A program made the position numbers and the translations under genes. The notes under the pieces are model-generated. The model saw only the letters and a program-made list of their open reading frames with translations, ran no database searches and had not been told where the DNA came from. From JAVXAG01 sp036660615 (GTDB lineage Bacteria > Bacillota > Clostridia > Peptostreptococcales > Anaerovoracaceae), in the NCBI GenBank assembly GCA_036660615.1, contig JAVXAG010000023.1, forward strand, positions 1 to 19,298: a stretch of DNA of 19,298 nt, given 5' to 3'. This document shows positions 7,733 through 15,461 of this stretch, one piece after another (position 1 is the first letter of the stretch; every line of letters starts with the position of its first letter).

Positions 7733-7828
7733 GGTGGAATAGGTCTACTCCTTGCAAACCTATTTCCACCATAATTATTAAGTATTAGATCGAGTTGAAC
7801 TAATCTAAATCTACTCCTTGCAGATTTA
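7733..7828 (-). repeat. Twin hairpins with a shared loop, downstream of mtbB
   Basis: The 13-mer TCTACTCCTTGCA occurs at 7744-7756 and again at 7810-7822. Each copy sits in the loop of its own hairpin. Hairpin 1 has arms 7733-7744 and 7758-7770, a 12-bp stem with one bulge. Hairpin 2 has arms TAAATCT (7806-7812) and AGATTTA (7822-7828) and includes the mtbB stop codon. In the mRNA sense both loops expose GCAAGGAGU, which resembles a Shine-Dalgarno sequence and a CsrA-type GGA loop. Stem sequences differ while the loops are identical, which suggests selection on the loop. Function unknown. Confidence 0.6.
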
Positions 7829-9232
7829 TTTTATTCCCGCTCTTTCTTTGAATCTTTCTACTGAGTTTATTTTAATTCCAAGTACTTCTGCAATTTTAAA
7901 CTTAGCAGCCATTCCGTTGTTTTCCTCAGCACTTGGTTCAACGTGAGTTAATCCAAGACCTAAGTCAGCTCTTTTTTCAGTCATTGTAACTATGTCATGA
8001 AGTTCATCAATAGTTACTCCAAGCTTTTCAGCAACATATTCCTTTGCCTCGTTGATTCTCATCTTTTGAGCAATTTGCATACGTAATACCATGTCTCCAG
8101 CAGTACGAACGCCGCCCATACCAGCGCAAATTGAATGTGTAGCTTCAGCTCCGACAGGATCGCCTACGCCTACCTAGAACCCGTCGACTTTGCCGATTTC
8201 AACTAAAGCTTTGTCAGCTCTTGAAATCATGTCGCTTGGCATATTTTCAACCATAGGCACTCCGCATACACCCATACCTACGTTTGCGTGTACTGGAATA
8301 TTTGATACTGATGTACAAGCTTTGATGAATGTACATACTCTAGCAATATTCCAAGGGAATGTTTTATTACAGTTTGTGTTAACTACTGCTCCGAAAATGC
8401 TTGCACCAGCTTTTTCTACAAGTTTAACTTGATCATGTGGGTAAAGACCAGCTAGTCTCTTTCCATCATATTTAAGTTTTCCATGCATACCTAGTACAAA
8501 TTCTCCAGCCATACCTACTTCAACGCCCATGTTAGGGAATTTTTTAGTAATAGCTTCTGTTGCTTGTAATGCAGCTAAGAAGTCTGCATCTCCAGCAGCT
8601 CCGGAAGTATCAAGTTGGAAACCATCTGCGCCAACATCATACATTTGTTCTGCACAATATACGATATCTCTTACAGCATGTCCAACAGCTTCTTCTTGAG
8701 CAGCTAGTGCTTCTTTGATTTTTCCTTCAGGAAGTAATGTTGCCCAGTTGTCTACAGGACCGTCTGGTTTTGTGTAGAATCCAAGGTTTGTCATTGCTCC
8801 GTAGAATAATGGCATTGTTGAAACATTTAAAGCTTGCTTTAATGCTCCTGATTCTCTCTTTGCAACACCCTTTACTGTCTTATAGTTATAGTCTGAGTTT
8901 CCAACGTCTACGGAGTCAACTCCCAAACATCTTTCATAAATTAAAACTTCTGTTTCTTTTACTACTGGTATTTGGCTCTTGATGTTGATTTTGTAACCGC
9001 CAGAGTCATTTGTTAAAACGATTCTTTCATTTGCTTCAACGCCTACAATGCTTCCTGGCATTGTAATGATTTCATACAAATGCTGTTTTTCATCCTCTGT
9101 GATTGGGTCGATTTTTCCTCTAAGAACCGCGTCTTTTACACCTTCTTCGATGTCAGCGCGAATTTCTTCCTCTGTCATATAGACAATGGATCCATCTCCC
9201 ATACGAGTAAAATATTTTTTTTGATCACCCAT
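7826..9232 (-). CDS. mtbB: Dimethylamine:corrinoid methyltransferase MtbB, pyrrolysine-containing
   Basis: Transfers a methyl group from dimethylamine to its corrinoid protein, leaving monomethylamine. The reading frame runs from ATG 9232 to TAA 7826-7828 with a single in-frame TAG at 8174-8176. Read as pyrrolysine, this gives one 468-residue protein with Pyl at 353, close to the roughly 467 residues and Pyl356 of archaeal MtbB. Sequence is collinear and conserved across the TAG: GKVDGF-Pyl-VGVGDPVGAEATHSICAGMGG. This excludes a pseudogene or two genes; no RBS or start follows the TAG at a useful position. Pyrrolysine binds and activates the amine in the TIM-barrel active site. RBS AAAGGA is 10 nt before the start. 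It lies 46 bp after mttB, so the two are probably on one transcript. Confidence 0.93.
8174..8176 (-). other. In-frame amber codon of mtbB (pyrrolysine)
   Basis: TAG in codon context TTC-TAG-GTA. The sequence on both sides belongs to the same protein family and frame, so the codon is decoded as pyrrolysine 353. Confidence 0.9.
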
Positions 9233-9278
9233 ATTGAGTCCGTCCTTTCATAGTTTTTTTATATGTCTACCAAGTAAG

Positions 9279-10763
9279 TTATTTTTGTTTTGCTTTGAAT
9301 CTTGCTAATTCTTCAGCTTCCTCTTCGCCTTCCACTACGATGTCATGAATCCTTTTCTTAACATCAGCAGGAAGTGGAGTAACTTCATAATTCTCTAGGA
9401 TTTCAATTGCTTGTTCTCTAGCAACAGTCTCGATGCTCTTTGAACCAGCCTTTTCCCAAGATTCTCTCATTTTACGGTTGATTAGGTTAGTAGTTGAAAG
9501 TTCTTGTCTCATATATTGTCTAGTGTGTTTTTGTCCCAAGAAGTTTCCAGTAGGTCCTACTGCCTTGATAACGTCTACAGCCATTGTTTCTTTGTTTACA
9601 GGAATACCTTGCAAGATCCTTCTTGTCATATGTACTATTTCCTGGTCAATTAACAATTGCTCGTAGCTCATTGTCATACCCATCTCTAACATTCCCATGC
9701 CGTAGATAACATTACTTCCAGTAATTGCAGGTAACAGATTTGTCATAGTTTTTTCATGACCCAATTGTTCGTCAAAGCATTTACTGTCGCCCTATGTCCC
9801 GCCTACGTTTGTAGGAATTCCGTAGAAATGTCCAATTTGTCCAACTGCTGCACCGCACATAGCGTGTTCAGGAGCACCAACTGGAGATTGTGCTGTCTTC
9901 ATATCCATAATTGTTGTTGAAGTTCCGTAAAGAATTGGGTTGCCTTTGTTTACTAACTGAGCAAGTACGATTCCTCCTAAGATTTCAGCGTTTGTACATA
10001 CCAAAGTACCAGCAAGTGTTGCAGGAGTAGTTCCTCCGCAAAGTCCCATTGATAAGATATCAATTGGAAGTCCATGTTCAGCTGATAATTTGATGATGCT
10101 TGTTTCGTTTTCATTGATTTCAAGTGGACTGTTAGGACAAGCACCCATTGTAATAATAGGTCTTTCTCTTAACTTATCATATCCACCTTGAATAGCTGCT
10201 GCCATATCAATGAATCTCTGTGTATTCTTTACACCTTCAAGGTCATGTGCAAAGTTCTTTGTCAAGTTGTTAAATACAACTTCTGCTTCGTGCAATGATC
10301 TTACCTTTTGGTTTACGTCTCCAGCTGTAACAGCGATTGAGAATACATCTACTGCATCCAATGCGTCACAGAATCTAGCTACATCTCCAAGGTCTTTCTT
10401 TGTAGTTTCTCTTACTTCTCCAGTATATGGATCGATTAAGAATACTCCTGTACCAAAGTTTTTGTAAGCTACTCTTTTACCACCAATCAATGTGTCATTT
10501 TTCTCATCTCTACCACAAAGTTTAAACTCTGCAGGACAAGATTCAATAGCATCAATTACTATGTTTCTTGGGAATTTTACTCTGTCGATTGAATAATCTA
10601 CTTCACAACCGGCTCCAGCATAAATATCCAAGGCATCTTTGCCATGAATTTGTAGACCATAAGTCTCTAACAAATCCAAGGTGGCTTCATGTAATGCGTC
10701 AAGGTCTTCATTTCTCAAGACGCAATATCCATATATGTCTTCTTCATGTGTAAATTTAGCCAC
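9279..10763 (-). CDS. mttB: Trimethylamine:corrinoid methyltransferase MttB, pyrrolysine-containing
   Basis: Transfers a methyl group from trimethylamine to MttC, giving dimethylamine. It runs from GTG 10763 (AGGAGG at 10771-10776) to TAA 9279-9281 with one in-frame TAG at 9792-9794. With Pyl inserted the product is 494 residues with Pyl324; Methanosarcina MttB has 495 with Pyl334. Around the codon it reads GIPTNVGGT-Pyl-GDSKCFDEQLGHEKT, and the C-terminal part goes on with PAITGSNVIYGMGMLEMGMT, as in true TMA methyltransferases. Most bacterial MttB relatives (MtgB, MtpB, MtcB) lack Pyl and act on betaines or carnitine, so the amber codon argues strongly for TMA as substrate here. It follows mttC after 44 bp and precedes mtbB by 46 bp, an order that matches sequential TMA to DMA to MMA demethylation. 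Confidence 0.94.
9792..9794 (-). other. In-frame amber codon of mttB (pyrrolysine)
   Basis: TAG in codon context ACA-TAG-GGC. Homology continues in the same frame on both sides, so it is read as pyrrolysine 324. Confidence 0.9.
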
Positions 10764-10807
10764 TATGTCACCTCCTATTAAAATTGTTGAATTATTTGAC
10801 TTTCTTA

Positions 10808-11455
10808 TTATAGTTGTTCAATCCAGTCTAAAATAAAGTTTACTGTATCTGATGCGTCTTCGCAATAAGCGTCTGCACCGATTTTTTCAGCCCAACGTTT
10901 TGTTACAGGAGCGCCGCCAACCATTGTTTTTACTTTGTCTCTGATTCCAGCTTCTACTAATTTTTCTTCGATTTCTTTTTGAACTGTCATTGTAGTTGTA
11001 AGAAGAGCACTGCTTCCAACGAACTCTGCATTGTGTTCAATAGCTGCGTCTACAAAGTTTTGAGCTGGAACTTCTCTTCCAAGGTCATAAACTTCAACGC
11101 CGTTTGTCTTTACTAATGAAGCTACGATACCTTTACCGATATCATGTACGTCGCCTTCAACTGTTCCGATGATCAATGTGCCTTTAGCTTTTACTTCTGA
11201 CATATCCATTTTTCCTTCGATTTGAGTTGTTGCTGCTTTCATTACTTCTGTAGCGAAAATAAGTTCTGGTAAGAATATTTCTCCCATTCCGAATAAGTCG
11301 CCTAATTCTTTCATTCCTGCGCTGTATCCGTTGCTTAGTAATTCTACTAAGTCCATTCCTTCTGCTTCTGCATTAGCTAATGCTTCAAGGGCCATATCCT
11401 CATCTGCTTCGATGATGGACTGTTTTGCTGCCTCTAAAATTGCTTCTTTACTCAT
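10808..11455 (-). CDS. mttC: Trimethylamine corrinoid protein MttC
   Basis: Cobalamin-binding methyl carrier, methylated by MttB. The 215-residue protein has an N-terminal helical cap (1-85) with the typical MKELGDLFGMGEIFLPEL stretch. The B12 domain shows D102-V-H104-D-I-G107, SALLTTTM and VGGAP. It is close in layout to the second corrinoid protein encoded at 5269-5952, so the two are paralogues. The RBS GGAGG is well spaced before ATG 11455 and the stop is TAA. It is the first gene of the mttC-mttB-mtbB run and has a TATAAT box and a large palindrome upstream, so it probably starts its own transcript in addition to any read-through from the gene above. Confidence 0.9.
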   Translation of the reverse strand: MSKEAILEAAKQSIIEADEDMALEALANAEAEGMDLVELLSNGYSAGMKELGDLFGMGEIFLPELIFATEVMKAATTQIEGKMDMSEVKAKGTLIIGTVEGDVHDIGKGIVASLVKTNGVEVYDLGREVPAQNFVDAAIEHNAEFVGSSALLTTTMTVQKEIEEKLVEAGIRDKVKTMVGGAPVTKRWAEKIGADAYCEDASDTVNFILDWIEQL

Positions 11456-11522
11456 TGTTTGTTACCTCCAAATAAAATTAAAAACTATCTCTGTTATGTT
11501 TTCATTTTATAATTTTCTGTCT

Positions 11523-11588
11523 ATTATATATATAGGACATTTTAGGTATTTTAGTATTATTTTTATAAAACAAAAATATTACTAAAAT
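11523..11588 (-). promoter_or_regulatory. Candidate mttC promoter with large upstream palindrome
   Basis: On the minus strand TATAAT lies at 11523-11528, with nothing resembling TTGACA 16-18 bp upstream. In that place lies an inverted repeat with 17-nt arms (11548-11564 and 11572-11588, 16 of 17 matching) and a 7-nt spacer. A good -10 with a missing -35 replaced by a palindrome is what an activator-dependent promoter would look like. It could instead be an AT-only terminator for the gene upstream, though it lacks a G+C stem or U-run. Confidence 0.45.
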
Positions 11589-11600
11589 TTCGGTCTTACC

Positions 11601-12491
11601 TTATTTCATCCAGTTAACGTTTCTAAATGCTCTTTTCACTGGGTTTTTGTGAAGACTTTTGGCTCTTTTAATCAATATTTCCTTTTTATTTTCGTAAGGT
11701 TTGAAGTGAACAAATGGGACTAACATCTTTAGCAGCTCATCAGCTTCATCGGCTGTAACTATTCCATTTTCAACGATATCTTCTTTCGTTATAGCTAGAT
11801 CTTCTACATAGATTGGTTCTTTTAACCTTTTTATTTCATCCATTAGATAACGTTTTGACATATGCCTATACTCTGGAAAATCAAGGGCTGTAGCTATCTC
11901 CTCTGTCAAACTTACAATAAAGTTATACTCCTCGCTACCATGTTCAAATATAAACTTCTTTAGATGCTCTTTTTCTTTGATTAATGTAAAATCTTCTAAA
12001 TCTTTAAGAGAATTTACCATTATATCGATGACTTCTGGGTCAAAGTTAGCATTTTCTAGTGTTTCTCTAGTTTTTTCTAGTTGAAATGGAAATAAAAGTA
12101 TGGCAAGCCTAACTGCCGTCTCTCCCTTCACCTTATCAAATCTGCTGATTATCAAATCCAAATCTCTCCACGATAATCTTTTTTTTATCGGGAAACAATG
12201 TGGCAGGCAAAACTCAAGCAACCCTGTGGACATGAGTACCTTTAAGGTCTTTGACGGTGCCTTTGTTTCTATGACTCTTGTTATCTCATCAAATCTATGC
12301 TCCTCAGAAATATTGTTTTTCTCATCTCCAATTTTTTCCCAGCATTCAAGGTTAGCTTTTTTCACACTTCCATTTTTAATAATATCCAGAACTAATACAG
12401 ATAGTTTGTCACTTTCCGACAATGTTTCGAAGTATTCTGTATCTTGCAGTCCTTTCATTATGGTTTTCTCTGAAATTTTTTCTATTTTCAT
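11601..12491 (-). CDS. CCA-adding enzyme C-terminal-half homologue lacking the catalytic head
   Basis: A 296-residue protein collinear with the neck, body and tail of bacterial class II tRNA nucleotidyltransferases. The recognisable pieces, in order, are DKLSVL...NNISEEHRFDEITRVI (28-74, neck helix), LKVLMSTGLLEFCLP (83-97), AVRLAILLFPF (126-136, in place of LRLAALLHDIG) and EPIYVEDLAITKEDIVENGI (225-244, tail). The nucleotidyltransferase head with its GG/DxD motif is absent. A proper RBS (AAGGAG) lies just before ATG 12491 and the sequence upstream belongs to the divergent regulator's promoter, so the head was not simply missed. The HD-like site is also degenerate (LLFPFQ). It therefore cannot add CCA, but may still bind the tRNA elbow, which the tail domain contacts in real enzymes. 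It is the first gene on the cluster side of the divergent promoter region, 145 bp before mttC. A role with tRNA-Pyl or as an RNA-binding regulator is speculation. Confidence 0.7.
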   Translation of the reverse strand: MKIEKISEKTIMKGLQDTEYFETLSESDKLSVLVLDIIKNGSVKKANLECWEKIGDEKNNISEEHRFDEITRVIETKAPSKTLKVLMSTGLLEFCLPHCFPIKKRLSWRDLDLIISRFDKVKGETAVRLAILLFPFQLEKTRETLENANFDPEVIDIMVNSLKDLEDFTLIKEKEHLKKFIFEHGSEEYNFIVSLTEEIATALDFPEYRHMSKRYLMDEIKRLKEPIYVEDLAITKEDIVENGIVTADEADELLKMLVPFVHFKPYENKKEILIKRAKSLHKNPVKRAFRNVNWMK

Positions 12492-12534
12492 ATCATGCTC
12501 CTTGTCTACTTATATAATATCTTTATTTTCCTAC

Positions 12535-12602
12535 TTGTATTATCCTTTAATATGTAATATAATTCAAGTGAAAATTTTCATAACTTTTATGATAATATTC
12601 AC
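12535..12602. promoter_or_regulatory. Overlapping divergent promoters with palindromic operator
   Basis: Plus-strand promoter for the regulator: TTGTAT (12535-12540), 17 bp, TATAAT (12558-12563). Minus-strand promoter for the cluster: TTGAAT (12562-12567), 17 bp, GATAAT (12539-12544). Immediately beside them is a near-perfect palindrome, arms GTGAAAATTTTCATAA (12568-12583) and TTATGATAATATTCAC (12587-12602), matching at 14 of 16 positions around a CTT spacer. The palindrome covers the expected start of the plus transcript and lies just upstream of the minus -35, fitting a factor that represses one side and activates the other. Confidence 0.5.
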
Positions 12603-12651
12603 ATTACTAAACAGTTTTTCTAATATTTATTATAGAGAGAGGATGGGTAAA

Positions 12652-13944
12652 ATGAAAAACTTCGTCATTCCAAACCTAACAAAACCCGATGCAAATGAAT
12701 TATCTCCTTATTTAATTGAGTCAATTCAAGCTTTTTCGGATATCACCATGATACCCGTCACTTTTTTAAACAATTCTAATGAAATAATAAAGGAATTTAA
12801 CAAAGAAGAAAAGATATGCAATTTATTTGAAATTTACACTGAAAAAGATGGTATTTGTCAGGCAAGTTTATCTTCTGCCGGACAATTTTCTTCTAGACTT
12901 GGCGAGCCTTACATATTTTTATGCAGAGCTGGTCTTGCTAATATTTCAATATCTTTGATTCTTGAGGGCCAGTGTGTTGGACACTTTGTTGCCGGACCAC
13001 TTGTTATGGGTGAACTAAGAGAAAGCATTACTCACAAGTTTTCATCTCTTAACAATTTAAGTGATGCAGCATCTTCAATGGCAAAGATGTTTGCAGGCAA
13101 AATGCCTATATATCAACCTAACCAAGTTTCCCAGATTGCCCTATTATTTTATAACTCGGTAATTACCTCAGTAAATGTAAGCAACGACTACACTATGCTG
13201 AGAAATCAATATAAGGAACAAACTAAAATCAATTCTGATATTCAAAAATACAAAAAGGAACACATCAATATGGACTACCCTTATGACTTGGAGAATGTCC
13301 TTATTGCTAATGTAATTGAAGGTCAAGTTGAAAAAGCCAAGGAGTGCATAGAAAATTTAATTGAAAAGATCTCTATTTTGGAAGCCGGCGACTTGCCTGC
13401 AATAAAAGCCAAGATTCTATGGTTATTTGCTATCGTAATTCGATTGGCCACAGAAAAGCAGAGTAATCTCAGTGAAATTCTCGATGCTGACCTAGACGTT
13501 ATAATAAAGCTTAGTGAAGCCAAGGACTACCACACGCTGGTATCCATCTCCATTTCGCTGATTGAAAAAATCACCAAAAATATGCTATCGTCCATATACA
13601 AAGGTCAATCAATAATAATCTCAAAATCCTTACAGTATATTGGAAAACACTACAAGGACAAAATAACCCTAAAGGATATCGAGCAAAATCTCCATGTAAA
13701 CCCATCGTATTTTTCAACCCTGTTCAAACAGGAAATGGGTTCTACTTTTACCGAATATCTAAATTCAATTAAGGTGGATTATGCCTGCGAATTGCTAGCA
13801 GATACAAATCTAAGTATTATAGATATCTCTCTGGCAACTGGCTTCGAGGATCAAAGCTATTTCACCAAAGTATTCAAGAAGTGCAGAAATGTCACTCCAA
13901 AAGAATATCGAAATAATTCTTCTGGCTACATAAAAGAAAAATAG
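12652..13944 (+). CDS. PocR-domain AraC-family transcriptional regulator
   Basis: A 430-residue regulator. Residues about 15-125 form a PocR sensory domain with the usual cysteines C56, C69 and C91 in ICNLF, GICQAS and LCRAG, followed by ISLILEGQCVGHFVAGP. The middle (about 190-310) is helical and unassigned. The C-terminus (about 325-425) is an AraC-type double helix-turn-helix, with ITLKDIEQNLHVNPSYFSTL and IIDISLATGFEDQSYFTKVF. The family senses small molecules, as in propanediol/cobalamin control by PocR. Being divergent from the methylamine genes, it is the natural candidate for their regulator, responding to methylamines or corrinoid (inference). Start: GAGAGAGG ends at 12642 directly before an ATG (12643), too close to use, so I chose ATG 12652. 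It stops at TAG (13942-13944); read-through would add nine residues including Pyl. Its end is 12 bp from the convergent spoVAE. Confidence 0.85.
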   Translation: MKNFVIPNLTKPDANELSPYLIESIQAFSDITMIPVTFLNNSNEIIKEFNKEEKICNLFEIYTEKDGICQASLSSAGQFSSRLGEPYIFLCRAGLANISISLILEGQCVGHFVAGPLVMGELRESITHKFSSLNNLSDAASSMAKMFAGKMPIYQPNQVSQIALLFYNSVITSVNVSNDYTMLRNQYKEQTKINSDIQKYKKEHINMDYPYDLENVLIANVIEGQVEKAKECIENLIEKISILEAGDLPAIKAKILWLFAIVIRLATEKQSNLSEILDADLDVIIKLSEAKDYHTLVSISISLIEKITKNMLSSIYKGQSIIISKSLQYIGKHYKDKITLKDIEQNLHVNPSYFSTLFKQEMGSTFTEYLNSIKVDYACELLADTNLSIIDISLATGFEDQSYFTKVFKKCRNVTPKEYRNNSSGYIKEK

Positions 13945-13956
13945 AGCAATCCGATT

Positions 13957-14310
13957 TCATCTCGGTGATTTTGGATTGAATATCAGTGCAACAAAATATC
14001 CAAAAGCTATTGAAACCGCAATTCCTGTTGCGGTTTCTTTGACAGCGCCGGTAATAGCACCAAGGAAACTTTCCTTTGCGCCTTCAATTGCACCTTTTGC
14101 CAAAGCATAGCCAAATCCTGGCAATGGGACAGTTGCTCCTTGTCCAGCCAGATTTACTAGCGGTTCATATAGTTGCAACCCACCGAGGGCAACCCCAGTC
14201 ATTACAAAGATAACCAAAATTCTAGGAGTGGTTAACTTGGTTGTATCCATTAACACCTGCCCTATTACACAAATAATTCCACCTACTAAAAATGCATATA
14301 AATATTCCAT
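13957..14310 (-). CDS. spoVAE: Stage V sporulation protein AE
   Basis: A 117-residue membrane protein of the SpoVA channel, which moves dipicolinic acid into the forespore and out during germination. Several hydrophobic segments are present (YLYAFLVGGIICVIGQVLM, and AVSIAFGYFVALIF near the end), with the typical GFGYALAKGAIEGAKE and GAITGAVKETATGI stretches. Homologous in sequence to SpoVAC, as expected. RBS AAGGAG overlaps the spoVAD stop region; the spoVAD stop is 11 bp upstream, so translation is probably coupled. Ends in TGA. Confidence 0.92.
   Translation of the reverse strand: MEYLYAFLVGGIICVIGQVLMDTTKLTTPRILVIFVMTGVALGGLQLYEPLVNLAGQGATVPLPGFGYALAKGAIEGAKESFLGAITGAVKETATGIAVSIAFGYFVALIFNPKSPR
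14012..14037 (+). terminator. Hairpin inside spoVAE, candidate terminator of the regulator transcript
   Basis: Perfect 10-bp stem GAAACCGCAA (14012-14021) / TTGCGGTTTC (14028-14037), loop TTCCTG, followed by TTT on the plus strand, 67 bp past the regulator's stop. It lies inside the oppositely oriented spoVAE. The U-tract is short, so efficiency is uncertain. Confidence 0.45.
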
Positions 14311-14321
14311 CGATTATCTCC

Positions 14322-15404
14322 TTAATTTTCTATTGATTCCAAACATATTGCGTGAGCAATTCCTGGGATACTTTCGCCTTGCATTGGACTGACCGTAGAC
14401 AAAAGCGCACCTGTGGACAACAGCAATACTTTGTTCAGCTCACCTTGACAAAGTCTCTTGTAAATATTTCCGGCAAATACTGCGGCTGAACAGCCACAGC
14501 CACTTGCACCACCATGGACGTCCTGTTCTTCCTTTCGAAAAAGCATTGTTCCACAATCATCATATTTGCTTAAAACAGCTTCCTTGTTTACACCTGCATC
14601 AATTAATAAATCAGCTGCAATATCCTTTCCTATATATCCAAGATCCCCTGTCAAAACCAAATCATAATAGTCAAGAGTTCTGCCAGTATCGTCAAGATGG
14701 TTAAGTATTGTATCCACTGCCGCTGGTGCCATAGCACTTCCCATTTGGTTTGCATCTGTCACACCTGCATCGATAACTTTGCCGATAGTTCCACAAGTAA
14801 CCCTTACATCTCTAAGTGCGGTAGGCGTTTTGTCATCGCCAATTATACCTACGTTACTTTTGTCACTTTTATTTGCAGATATTACCATTGCCCCTGCTGC
14901 CGTAGCTGTCCATTGGGCTGACGGTGGTCGCTGATTGCCATGTTCTAAGGGCATTCTAAATTGTCTTTCCGCAGTGCAAAAATGACTGGAAGCTCCACCA
15001 ATAATATTATCCGCATATCTCCCATCAATTAACATAGAGCCAAGTAAAATAGATTCCGCCATTGTTGAACACGCTCCATAAAGTCCTAAAAATGGCAAAT
15101 GCAAATCACGCGCCATAAAAGATGACGACATTAATTGATTCAACAAATCCCCACTTAATACTAAGTCAATATCCATTTTGTTCTTTCCAGATTTCTGCAA
15201 AGCCCTAAGCATGGCATCTTTTAGCATTTTGCTTTCTGCCTTTTCCCAAGTTTTTTCCCCATTCATATCTTCTTCCAAAATTAAATCAAACCATTTTACA
15301 AGAGGGCCTTCCCCTTCTTTTTTTCCAACTATAGATGCTGAACCTATAACAAATGGGTTGTTCTGAAATTTGACCGTTTGCTTGCCAATTTTTTTCTCTG
15401 TCAT
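14322..15404 (-). CDS. spoVAD: Stage V sporulation protein AD
   Basis: The soluble, inner-membrane-associated DPA-binding subunit of the SpoVA complex. It has a thiolase-like fold without thiolase chemistry. The 360-residue product is slightly longer than usual (about 338-345). Recognisable stretches are FLGLYGACSTMAESILLGSMLIDG, SSHFCTAERQFRMPLEHGNQRPPSAQWTATAAGA taken in part, GDLGYIGKD and GGASGCGCSAAVFAGNIYK near the end. GGAGG precedes ATG 15404 by about 10 nt; the stop is TAA. Middle gene of the spoVAC-AD-AE operon, expected to be made in the forespore. Confidence 0.94.
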   Translation of the reverse strand: MTEKKIGKQTVKFQNNPFVIGSASIVGKKEGEGPLVKWFDLILEEDMNGEKTWEKAESKMLKDAMLRALQKSGKNKMDIDLVLSGDLLNQLMSSSFMARDLHLPFLGLYGACSTMAESILLGSMLIDGRYADNIIGGASSHFCTAERQFRMPLEHGNQRPPSAQWTATAAGAMVISANKSDKSNVGIIGDDKTPTALRDVRVTCGTIGKVIDAGVTDANQMGSAMAPAAVDTILNHLDDTGRTLDYYDLVLTGDLGYIGKDIAADLLIDAGVNKEAVLSKYDDCGTMLFRKEEQDVHGGASGCGCSAAVFAGNIYKRLCQGELNKVLLLSTGALLSTVSPMQGESIPGIAHAICLESIEN

Positions 15405-15461
15405 ATTCTTTCTGTGCCTCCTAAAACACCATAAAGTTCCTCTGAAATTGCCCTAAGTGGC

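Noticed and set aside
7722..7772. 16-codon ORF on the minus strand downstream of mtbB
   Set aside because: No ribosome binding site, and its sequence is explained by the hairpin with the repeated loop.
7826..8119. A separate 97-residue gene starting at ATG 8119
   Set aside because: It is the C-terminal part of MtbB downstream of the amber codon. The frame is open and homologous from the TAG onward, well before this ATG.
9279..9764. A separate 161-residue gene starting at TTG 9764
   Set aside because: It is the C-terminal part of MttB in the same frame as the upstream part; the TTG is an internal Leu and has no RBS.
12100..12642. A 5' extension of the regulator to give a 614-residue protein
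   Set aside because: The extension is low-complexity, antisense to the headless CCA gene and crosses the promoter region; the RBS and domain both place the start at 12652.
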